From assembly GCA_029207755.1 (NCBI GenBank), contig JARCOQ010000006.1, positions 19,318,890 to 19,382,889 of the forward strand: 64,000 nucleotides of DNA, written 5' to 3'. Below the pieces are notes generated by a model. That model saw nothing but the letters and a program-made list of their open reading frames with translations. It was not told the origin of the DNA and made no database searches. How positions within the stretch are numbered: the stretch's first letter is position 1; the number at the start of each line of letters is the position of its first letter. The DNA comes from Chamaea fasciata (Eukaryota; Chordata; Aves; Passeriformes; Sylviidae). This document shows, one piece after another, positions 23,641-34,691 of this stretch. The translations under genes and the position numbers were made by a program.

Positions 23641-24091
23641 GCAGGTATTCTGGTTCTGGCCAGGACAGGGTTAATTTTTGCACTAGTCAGGAGAGCCATG
23701 GCTAGGACCCAGAGGTTATTCTATATGTATTCACATAATTTTTTAAGGATGCAGGAAGAGCTGGCTTCGAGGTTGGTGTAGCATGGCTGAAGGAAAGGTC
23801 AGGTATTTCCTGTTCTTGGGGGATTTCTGTGGGAACAATTTGCCTCTTTCTTGTACACTCTGTCGTTAGTATTGTTCCTGTTACTGTTTGCTTTCTTGTC
23901 TCACTGCTGTTTCCAGTAAATTGTTTTTACCTCGACCTGTGATCTTTACCTTCCTTGCCTCCACTTCTCCTCTCCATCCTGATGCAGTGGGGGTGAAGAA
24001 GGTTGGGAGGAAGTGGGCAAGTAGCACATGGTTTACAGTCTCAGTGGGAGCACTAAATGGGAGAGTGCCATTCCTAAACCATGACAGCAGG
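23641..24091 (+). mobile_element. Solo LTR, bird ERVL-like, with 5-bp target duplication
   Basis: The LTR body is 23646-24086 (441 bp), flanked on both sides by GCAGG (23641-23645 and 24087-24091). It begins TATTCTGGTTCTGGCCAGG, matching the usual TGTCCTGGTTCTGGCCAGGA start of a very common bird ERVL LTR with the first TG mutated to TA, and ends AAACCATGACA, matching the family end AAACCACGACA. A weak poly-A signal (AGTAAA, 23915-23920) precedes the CTCGACC block in the expected place. No primer-binding site or internal region adjoins it, so it is the product of recombination between two LTRs. Confidence 0.9.
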
Positions 24092-26390
24092 AGAAGTAAC
24101 AATATTTCATGCAGAAAATCTTTCAGTACTAACAGAGCTAGAACTGTTATATGTGCACTTCCTAGCTTCTACTCTAGAGTTGGTGATGGGCTTGCTCTTC
24201 ACCTTTTGTTTCCTGGTCTTAAGGCTGGTGCTTTCTTCCCAGGGTGGTAGGGAAGTTATGGTTGGGTTTCAGCCTTTCATGTTCTTCACTGGAGATGATA
24301 CGATGTTAGTATATATGGTGGATAATTTCTTCCTCCTTTATCTACTCATGCTCATTTTTACAGGTCTGCTGACATACTTTTACACCTTATATTTGTCTAC
24401 AGCTTCACATTGCACCCAGTTTTACTTTATATTGTGTCTTTTACTTGTGTTTAGCCAAGAATCATTTTAGCTCTATGTTTGATATTCTTTAACTGACACT
24501 TGCTGAGTTGCTTATGGCTATGAGTCTCTCCTTCCAGGGCCTGTGTTTCATCTCCTGTTCTCCTGAGGCTGTGCCCCTCTAGGACGTTTCTCTGTCTCCA
24601 CTTCTGCAGGCCTGTGCTGTCACACCAGCTGCATTTTTCCCTGTAGATTTTTAAAATCATGCTAATTGCAAACAAAGATAAACAAATTAGCCATAGCCTC
24701 CCAGTTAGCTACAAAAATTGCTCTTACATGTAAACCAAGTCACCAAGGTGGGTCAAGAAAAGCTGAGAAAACAAGCTTGACAAGCCCAAGTCCTGAGGCT
24801 GCACAGATTCTGTTCAATGTCTTCCCCATGTTGCTAGCCATGACAATACCAAGCAAGAGTGTAGCAAAGAGGACATAAAAGTACCCGAAATTTTAGAGAA
24901 TTAAAAGCTAATGAAGAGAATGGAAAATCACTGAGCAAGCAGAGGAAGATGCCATGAAATTCCTCCAAAGTATTCACTGTGTCACTCAAAATTTCCCAGT
25001 GGCCTATCACATTTAGTGAATATGTTGCATCTTTTACAATTAAAAAAGAAGAAAAAAGGGTAATTTTTGGCAAAAGAACTATTGAGATTGGATTAATCTA
25101 TGGGTATTTCATAATTATCCTCCTTTCTCTATCCCAGACTTGAGAGTACCTCTGTCACTGTCTTATCTGTGTCAAGAGACAGCCTTGCCAAATCAATTTT
25201 GGAGATACTATTTTTTCCAGATTAAGTCAATATTTGAAAAGTGTTTGTTTTAGAGAGAACAAAAAATGTATTATTTCTGAACAGTCGGGTCATCAAACTA
25301 AAAATCTCTTGTATCTTTAAAATTGTGTCAAGTTTTCTACGTTGTTTTATAATGTGAATTTTCAAATTCCTGAGGGAAAAAAGTAACTTGGGATGAGGGT
25401 GTTCTTTAAAGTCGATTTCTCCCATGCAGTTGAAAAAGATACCTATCAGTGCTATTTGCCACAGTGGTTTTCTTTGATATGATAATTTGGTCATTAGAGT
25501 TGTATCTAATATTTACTGTAGGAAAAAAAAAGGAAAAAATATGAAAGACATGCATTTCAATCATAAATTGTCAATAGCGTATTATTTGCACATATGGAAA
25601 ATGTTGTGGTTGCGCTCACAAACTGAATTTGTGGAAGACAATAAAGGTAAGTATATATTGAATACAAAATATTCTGTATTGGTGAAATAAAGAAAATTAG
25701 GAGAAACACATCTCTACTCACTAGTGGGTGCCCTGTCCAGAGGTAGAAAATCTCATTTCTTCTTTTTCTGTAGGAGTCAATTAATATTTAGCTATTCCAT
25801 AGAAAATGAAGTGATTTCAAAAAAATAAAAGGATTTTGAGTTTTTTCAAAAGTACGTATAACTTTATGGATAGGTCATTATAATGGAAGAAACAGACCCT
25901 GATCCTCTGAGATAAAGGTAATTGAACCTGTCTCTTTAGACAAGAAGTGTAGTCACTGAAATGCAAAGGAACTGATGAAAAAAGGATATGAGAGGATCAG
26001 GAAGAAAATTATACCCCATCCTTTGTGGACTGAATTCATAAGATATGTCCATCAATTTTGAAAGAAGAAAGCTAATAAACTGAAATCTGGAAAAGGGTTG
26101 TGTGTCTTGCAGGGCTAAAAAGTTCCAAGGTACACTACTGCTATCTCTACCTAAGACTGATGTTTTCACTTCTACTCTTGTTTCCTCAAGAGTAGATCTA
26201 TCAATTCCTTTCTCAATATATTGGATCCCACTCCTAACTGAATATGTTTCTCTGTGCCTCTCTATAGAACCTAAATTGATAACTTGACTTTTATGAAAAG
26301 CATGAATTACCAGAGATAGACCTAATAAAATAAATGCTCAAAATATGCTCTTTGTTGTTCATGGCCTGATGGAAAAAGCCATAGACTTGT
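24092..26390. other. Non-coding DNA, no gene assigned
   Basis: The plus strand stays open for 129 codons across the LTR end and flank (24081-24470). The peptide is leucine- and phenylalanine-rich and matches nothing I recognise, and it starts inside the LTR, so I treat it as chance. An exon-like segment with a strong GTAAGTA donor lies at 25522-25646 (see findings). Confidence 0.5.
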
Positions 26391-27325
26391 AGGATCATAG
26401 AATATCCTGAACTGAAAGGGAACTCCAAGGATCATAAAGTCCTGTTCTTGGCTCAGCACAGGACAAGCCCAAAAATCACAGCATGTGCCTGAGGGAATTT
26501 CACAAATGGTTCTTGAACTGTTGCAGTGCTCAGCCACCCTCTGGGTGAAGAACTTTTTCCTAATATCCAGTCTAAACTTCCCCTGGTAGAACTTAATGCA
26601 TTTTCCTCAGGTCTTGTCACTGGTCACAATAGAAAAGATATCAGTGTCTGCCCCTCCACCTCCCTCAGTGAGGAAGCTGTAGACTGTGATTGGATCTTGC
26701 TTCAGTCTCCTCCAGGCTAAACAAACCAGCTGCTCCTTGTATGGTTTTCCCTCAAGACCCTTCACTATCTTCATAGCCCTCTTTTGAATGCACTCTAGTA
26801 ACTTTATATCCTTCTTACATTTTAGGGCTCAAAACTGCCCCCAGAACTTGAAGTGAGGTGGCCCCAGTGCAGGGCAGAGCAGGACAATCAGCTCTCTTGC
26901 CCAGCAGGCAGTGCTGTTCCTGATGCACAGGACACAGCTGGCTCTCCTGGCTGCCAGGACACATTCAATTTGCCATCAGCCATGCCCCTCAGGCCCCTTT
27001 CCAGAGCACTGCTTTGCAGCATATCACCACCCAATCTATATGCTCATTCAGGAATGCCCCATTGTAGATACAGGATCTGACACGTTGTTAAACATCATAC
27101 AGTTTCTGATTGACATTTAATTTGTCATGGTCTCTCTACTGTACCTCTCTGCTTTCGAGGGAGTCAACAGCTACTCCCAATTTAGTATTATCAGAAAACT
27201 TGCTTAGTTTCTCTTCCAGTCCTGCATCCATATAATTTACAAAGATGTTGAAGGGCACAGGGCTGAGGATGGAGTCCTGCAGAATCCCACTAGTGACAGG
27301 TGACCAATGAGAATTTAAGTGCAAG
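26391..27325 (-). mobile_element. CR1 LINE, minus strand, with reverse-transcriptase fossil
   Basis: The 3' end near 26391 (AGGATCATAGAAT) is followed leftward-to-rightward by reverse-complement CR1 blocks: TCCAGGCTAAACAA near 26712, CTCTAGTAACTTTATATCC near 26792 and the GAGGTGGCCCCAGTGCAG block near 26855. Minus-strand 27136-27324 encodes part of the reverse transcriptase: a form of the PQGS motif region (SGILQDSILSPVPFNIF) and FSDNTKLG in place of the family FADDTKLG. The PQGS Gly is replaced by Asp and one catalytic Asp by Asn, so the domain would be dead even if expressed. It is 5' truncated near 27325. The sequence is distinct from the 18.6-kb copy in its 3' region, so probably another subfamily. 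Confidence 0.93.
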
Positions 27326-29691
27326 GACTTGACTTTGGTTCATATTGTTGTATTTGGGAGTAAAATATGCTCCATTTTATTGCCAGCTATTTGATTATGC
27401 AGAGAAAATATTCATCTAAATCACTTGCCCAGCTACTTCTTCAGTTAGAGAATTATTACTACTGCTTACTGTGATTAAAGGCATGAAAAACATTCTAGAG
27501 GAGAAGTGACCAAGGGAGCTGAGAAGCTGAAAAGGAAAAATAATTAAATAAATTTAGGAAAATTAGTTTGTGTAATAGTGCTAAAGCAGGGCTTTCTTAT
27601 TCTTGTTAAACAGGAAGAACAAGGTAGCCCTTTGGAGTTCCTAGCTGGCATTCTTAACGATGAGACTTGATGCACTCCAATGAGGTTTGATGTCTTAGTA
27701 GTTCCTTGGGCAATTTACTATTGGTTTAGAAGCTGTCAGTCAAAAGATACTCTCTAAGTACAGTACTTGACTGGCACCGAGTGTTTTGTATTACTAGAGA
27801 AAAATTGTAGCCTTTTTCAAAATTGTAATGAAAATCTCTTTCAATGTAAAGCTCCACAGAAGAAAATCTAGCTAACGTGTTTCTTTACACTCCTGTAATG
27901 AGAGGAATGTATGTTTTCATGGGAATCAAAGCTTACTTCAGAATAACAGCTGACTGCTCCTCCCTGCTGTTAACACTTCTCCTGGAATGAATTTCATCCT
28001 TACATCATTACTATGTAGGTGGAACTATGACTTATACATTGTTGCTGTCATTAGATATCCTTTTACTTCTAGGAAGTTTTTACAATGTCCTCTTTTTTTA
28101 TTGCTGTTTATCATTTATTTTAAACAACTGTCCCGGTTGTTTCAACTTCTCTTATACCCTTCACTTCACCTTTTTAAATTATGTGAAGATGTCTGAGACC
28201 CTCATTGCCTAAAAACATTTTAAAAAGAAATTATTTTAATTTTTTCAACTTTATTGAGTTTGTACTTTGACATTTATATTTCTGCATCAAATTATGATAC
28301 AGAAATTGCTCTATATGGAACCCTGATATACGGATTGATAGAAATGTTTCAATTTTAGTACTTTATAAACACTTAGAGGTTTTCACTGTCTTCTTCTCAA
28401 ACTTTGTTTTTGCTTATGTAATTCTCCTTTCAAAGTGTAGTTTTAGACATTTGTCCTGTAGGCTGATGTTGTACAACCAAACTTTTATTGCAAGTGTGAT
28501 ACCACACTTCCATTATAGAGTATGCTTTTGTGTAGACTGGGTTAAAACCATTATTCAGTACCTATTTGGTAAAGCAGAAATTATGTTGAAATTATGTCTT
28601 GAACATAATCTAATCAAATAATTAATTAACTAATCCAGGTAGTTTAAATAAGACTAATTTAGACCTATAAAATCAACCACAATGAGGAGGTGGAGAAAAG
28701 GGGATTAGGTTCATAGATGGCTCATTCCAATCCCCAAGTTTCAGAAGTTAGGCAATGTTATCTCATTATGTTGCATATCTTAAAATTCAAAAGGTCACTA
28801 ACAACTTCAGGGCTGGCCTCTGATATCTCCATGTTCCTTGAAAGTTATCCTTTCTGACAGAGTTCAGTGTTAAAATGCTTCTTCCTCAAACTTATGTGTT
28901 GTAAATATTCATGTACAAGTTTTATTTCATTGATTGAATAATTCTATTAAAATTATTAAGACTAATGCCTGAATCCATTAAAACACATGTAAAAGACTCT
29001 GCAAGACCAGGGAATTCATTGTTGTATATTTCTAGTAGAGAATAAGATAAACTCTGAAGAATACATGCTACATAACAAAAGTATACAAATTGCTTCTGAA
29101 CTCAGTTTAATAAATTCTAAACAATTTACTTTTAATAAGCTCTGAAATACTGATGTGATATGCTGCATGGAAATTATAATTTGATAAATGGGCATATTTT
29201 AGGTTCCATATTGAGTCCAGATGGTTACAGATTCCTTAATATATCCATCCATGTGGCATTTGCACATTTGTGTATCTCAGTCTTCCTCTCATTTGTGTTT
29301 AATGATGGATGGAATCCAAACACTGCAAGATGTTCTTCAGCATGCTGAGCTTCTGTTAAGTGGACTGATAGTCAGATCTCTATGCAAAGGATCCTCTTTC
29401 ATTCAGCATACTCTATTCCAAGACAATCAATCTCTATTTTATCAACGACATTTCATGTAATGATAGCACAAAGAGCCTCCCCAATTATCCATGAAGGTGT
29501 CTAACTTGGCAGTTGTGTGCAACATTCTTCCTAGGTTATCAATGCTACTAGACTTTTGAACCAAAGTTATGGTTTTGTATATACTATCATTTGCAGGTCT
29601 GTATTTGATTGTTAAATCAAGCTGAAAATTTCAATTAACTTGGAGCACTCACATTACTCAGGGCTTTGTGGTTTGTTCCATTTTGGTGGGA
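27326..29691. other. AT-rich non-coding DNA, no gene assigned
   Basis: No known repeat. The plus strand at 29221-29460 is open for 79 codons with a leucine-rich, helix-like peptide, and is listed among the exon-like segments in findings. Otherwise nothing seen. Confidence 0.55.
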
Positions 29692-29786
29692 TTTTTTTGT
29701 TTGTTTTTGTTTTGTTTAGTTTTTGTTTGCTTTGGTTTGTATTTTGTTTTGTTTTGTTTTGTTTTAGTGTGGGTTTTTTTTGTTTG
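29692..29786. repeat. GTTTT-rich simple repeat
   Basis: Imperfect GTTT and GTTTT units over about 95 bp. Open frames across it give Phe/Val/Cys/Leu-rich strings that are repeat artefacts. Confidence 0.85.
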
Positions 29787-32570
29787 GATGGTTTGGCTTT
29801 TCAAGGGAAAGATAAAGACTTCCAGATTATTCTACCACTTTTATGTGTCCCATCCTCTCACCTCTATTGCACCCGATTTCTCAACCACTGATAAAAGGGC
29901 TGTTTTTCTTTTGGTGAGGAAATAGAAGACTAATTAGTTGGATTCCCATCAAATAATTCAATTAACTGAGATAACAACTTCTTCCCTCAGGTCAGGGAGT
30001 CCTGTGAGACATCAGCTGAACTTTGCTCTTCTAATAGAAGAAACAGCATGTTCACTTGCACTCAGTTCTGAATTTGTTGCTAACCATAAAAAAAGAATCA
30101 GGAAACAATAACACTTTTTTTGGTGTCTGTTTTATTGCCTTTATAAATCAATGCTTTAGTGCTGTGTATTCACAATATGTTAAAATTTTCACTGCTCATT
30201 AGACTTCTGTGCAAACACTTGTAGACTCTGTACCCTTGAGTGGTGAAGGAATAATTTTGTTATGCATTTGCTTTAACCACTACTTGAGCTCAGAATTCCT
30301 CTCTTCAAATGTGTCTTGGTTGGTTTCTCATTGGAGACATACGTCATGGCCAACTCACACATCTGTCATTAGTTATTAGTCGTCTTAATTATATTATATG
30401 CATAAAAAACTCAAATACTGTTTTAATGGTATTTATAGGAAAATTAAGTTGCAGTAATAAAATAGATCTATTGTTAACTATTTTGTCTTCATAATATATT
30501 TAATTGTTTTTTATTTGGAAAGCAAATATTCCCGTGTTCTGCATAACAATATCTTTTTTCAGGTCAAACAGGTCCAGTACAGTTCCAGATCATTAGTTCC
30601 TGTATTTGACATTATTCATTAATTTTGTGAATTTTGAATGAAGCTCAGTGCAAATTTCTGTGATTTTGAAGGAAGTTCAATGTGTGTGATTTAACTTTTT
30701 TTACAGATTTGTATCTAAACATTCTGGATCCTTCTAATGTCAAATATGTGGACTACTTCTAGAGAACAGCTTTACGGGCAGAAATTTTCATTTGTACTAT
30801 TGAAAATTTCCATTGAACTTAAAATTATGCCAGATACTTTCGTTAGATACAACCAAATTAAATCACAGAAAGAAATAAATATTGGTGAATACTAGGGGTA
30901 GTTTTCATTATGGGTAAGTGAGCATCGTACCTATTATAATACCTTTTCTTCTGGTTTACTATTATTCAACTTCACCAATACTTGACAGAACCTATCAATA
31001 TTTTTTTTGATACTTGTCATAAATTTGATATGTTTTCTATAAAACATCCCAAGTAAAAATGTTAAGATATAGAATCTGATGTATAGTATTAAAAACTGTA
31101 TTAGATAGTTTTGTCCCTAATGAAATTTATGTAGAATTTTTCAAAGTCCCATATTTTGCTTTGTATGACATTTTAGTGTACGTTTCCTGATTAGGAAAGT
31201 ATGGAACTCATACTTCCAGAGGATTATGTTCATTCCCCATTAGCTGAATTTCAGGATGTTGTCTTCACTTAGAAGCACAAGACAAGGATAAAGATTCATA
31301 CAGTGCTAGCTCAAACAAATGAGGTTAGAAATCCTCTTAATAAGTAGGTCTATCTTCTTAAAGGACAAGGAGCACATTATCTCACATCTTTCCAAGAATG
31401 GTGCTCCGGGTTACTCATCTATATGCGTCACAATTTGGAGTAAATTTTACAAATTTAAATTGTATATATATGGCTGTCTGTTGAGCTGATTTCAATTGTG
31501 TATTTTCAACTAGCCATTATCCTTTCTTTTGACAATTCATCATTTTCCATATTTGACATATCTTCTAAGTTGCCTTCTTGTTCCTTCTTGTTTTACATTT
31601 ATTAGTTTTAGGACCTTTTTTTTTATTTACAACTCCATATTCCTTTTCCCGGTGATTATTTATTAACAGAAAAAAAAGATTTTTTCCTTGGAAAAAATAA
31701 ATTCTGTTTCATAAAAATTCTTACTTTTTTTTCTTGCTGTGATGCAAAGCCAAATTATGAATGATAGGAATTCAATTATTTCCAAACACAAGTATTAAAC
31801 ATTCAATGCTTCTAGTGAAGTTAAAGTTGATGACAATTGCTTGTCCAGTAAAATACCAAAGCGATCGGCCTACCTTCTATTACTTTCTGACTAATGAAAA
31901 AATCATGTTAGATATGAATTATAGTATTGTAAATATTGTTCTTACCTGGTTGTCTAAGTGCTCTCCCTGTGTGTGAAAATTTCATCAGCAATCTTTATTT
32001 AAGCATTGGATATTTTAAAAAATTCTACAAGAAGAATTAGATATCACAGCTCACAGAGTAACTAATTTATTCTTATAATAAGTACATCAGCTGACAAAAG
32101 AGAGGCAGAAATTGGAAGTCATTGTGTGCATTTGGCAACTCCTGGTAAACCTATTTGAATATGGCAGTAACAAAACAACAGGGAGCAAAATTTAGCTTTG
32201 TTGAAATAAATGACAAAATTCTTATCTACTGTATGGCACCAAAGATATTCTGGAAGTCCTCTGAACAAATTTCTATGAGAATACTATAGGAGGTGTACAG
32301 GGGCAAATGTTTTAAATTGAAAAATTGCTAATCTTGTGACAATGATCCTGGTATCTGTCAACTATTTATATCAATTAAATTGATAAATTAAAATTAAGAA
32401 AAAAAAATCTATTGTTTACATTATGAAATGCAGCACAATAGGCTTGCATATATCAATTTAATGGAATCTATTTTAAAATCATGATCAAGACCCTCAGAGT
32501 CTAGCTGCACCTAAGGATAGATGAGAAATAAAAAACTCATTAATTATCTGTAAGATAATTTTACATACAG
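29787..32570. other. AT-rich non-coding DNA, no gene seen
   Basis: No recognisable repeat or gene. The plus strand is again T-rich over about 30940-31760. Confidence 0.65.
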
Positions 32571-32627
32571 AAAAAAAAAAAACCCAAACAAAAACAAAAC
32601 AACAACAACAACAACAACAAAAAAACC
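32571..32627. repeat. A-rich tract with CAA array
   Basis: Twelve A, then CCCAAACAAAAAC-type units, then about seven CAA units and a short A run. It could be the A-rich end of a decayed retroposon on the plus strand, but the upstream sequence is not recognisable. Confidence 0.85.
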
Positions 32628-34540
32628 CTAGGAACTTTTGTGCAGTGGCAGAATAACCTTAGAATGGAAGAAGAGGGGTTAGGGTTTGAGTTTGGCTAGG
32701 TGTTTATTCTGACTTCAATAATGTGCAGACTATAATACCAGAAGTGAGAATTTTTCAGTGCAAATACTTTTCAAGGACTAGTTACCCTCACATTTTGTTT
32801 CTGGAAAGAATGAATAAGAAAAGTTTCTTTAGGAACCAAGTGAAAACTTGAACATTCTGGTGTTATTTGAGTTGTACATATAGATGTCTTACAACATCAA
32901 AAGAATGAGGTTAATAATATTAGAAAACCACTCAGTGGAAAGGTGACAAAACAACATTAGAAAAGAGAATCAATAATGTAAAGAAGCACAAAATACAAGG
33001 AATACGACTGAGAATTACTCTTTATGCCAAGTGTTTTTTTTAAATTTAGTTTCATGTTTTTATTATAATTTTATGTCTTTTTAAAATCTTTTCTTTTGAT
33101 GTAATACAAGCCTGAAGTCAACAGAAATTATTTCAGCTACACTGAAGTTGCAAACCCTCTCCAAAGGAAGCAAACCCCTTTGACCTCTAAGGAATACAGA
33201 GAGAGATACAGGGTGTTTTGAGCATTCCCCCACTTGAAGTTGCCATTCAAAAAACACAAATCAAAGGGTTTTTTCCGTGAAAAGTTGCCATGTGGAAGGC
33301 TGAATCAAAGTGTTGTATTCAAAAAATCCCGTGGGAATCAAGAAGGCATGCATTTTAAAGGGGAAAACGACCACATTATTAATTGCATGTCCATTATGAT
33401 ACTTATTAATTCTTAATTAACTAATTCTTTTACACTAGTGAATACTCACAATGTTTGAGAAATATGATTGTGATATGTTTTCTTAGACTATGAGAAAAAA
33501 ATTTATTTTTACAAGATTATTTCCATTCAGTAGAAAGTGGCACTATATCAACAATTCTTGTGATTTTCAGCCAAAAAGAGTACCTGAATGCATTTTCTTA
33601 ATACCTACAGAGACAAGTAATAATGTAATAGCTAGTTAACATTATAATAAATATTTTCACACTTCTGGAAAAAAATGGTATTTCATAAACTGGTGAGTTA
33701 TGCTTAACCCAATATTTCATTTTCATACTCAACAAGCTGTAAATAAAATTCTATGAAAATATTCATTAAATCTGGGAATACAAACTGTCTCTCTATCCAC
33801 AAAAATACTGGCAGCTGTCATCCTTTCATTTACCATCAGAAATTTATCCAAATGCATTTATATACCTTTAATTGTACAAAGGGATTTTTTTCAACCCAAT
33901 TTGGAATTTTTCTTGTTCTTTTCGTCCAGACCATTAATCCTTTCTTCAGATCATTTCTTTTAATGGAACCATAGAAGTGTTTGTTCAATAGCATGGGTTT
34001 TGCAAGTAAAGTCATATAATGTGAATCAAAGGATTTTTCTATGTTGGTAGGTGACCAAGTCAAACTTCTATGTTCAGAAGGATCAGTCAAGCCTATCAGA
34101 ATTCTATTGAGATTGAAAAATCTGAAGAGAAACATTTTGCTCTTAGAGCCTCTGTCTGTGACATTAGAATTTTTTTCCTAATTCCTTTAGGAAATGTCAG
34201 CTGTGAAGAATGGTCTGATTGACACACAGTCTATAACTTTCAGTTTTACATAGAGAACTTTGTTTCTCTGTTATAAAAGGTCTTTTATCCCATCAATCTA
34301 AGACATGAGATTTTATTCTTTTCTTTACAAAGACTGACACCCTATCTACACTTCTTCTCCCACTCAGCTGGAAGTTGCCTGCATCTTATCACTTAGTATT
34401 CTGTTTCATGGGTCTATTTCACAAGGACAATGCTTCCTGCTAGTTTGCTTCATGTCATTGATTGATACAGAAATTGCAATTACTGAATAGGTCATTAAAA
34501 GGAGGAGAAATTTTAGTGAACAGATTATTTTCCTTACAGT
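32628..34540. other. AT-rich non-coding DNA, no gene seen
   Basis: No repeat or gene identified. A 99-codon minus-strand open stretch at 33836-34135 is within what chance allows in a window of this size and has no splice or promoter support. Confidence 0.65.
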
Positions 34541-34630
34541 GGGGTTGGTTTTTTTTTTTTTTTTTTTGGTTTTGGTTTTGGTTTTGGTTTTTGTTTGTTG
34601 GTTTGGTTTGATTTTGGTGGTTTTGGTGGT

Positions 34631-34687
<57 letters not shown>
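34541..34687. repeat. TTTTGG array and T55 homopolymer
   Basis: A T tract of about 20, then GGTTTT and GGTTTG units, then GGTGG-interrupted T, then an uninterrupted run of 55 T (34633-34687). This is the longest homopolymer in the window. Read on the minus strand it is poly-A with CCAAAA units, giving a polylysine and threonine artefact frame. Confidence 0.92.

Positions 34688-34691
<4 letters not shown>

Noticed and set aside
24081..24470. 129-codon plus-strand frame with hydrophobic stretches that look like membrane segments
   Set aside because: It begins inside the LTR terminus and runs into T-rich flank. Hydrophobic residues follow from T-rich codons. It has no family match and no retroviral primer-binding site.
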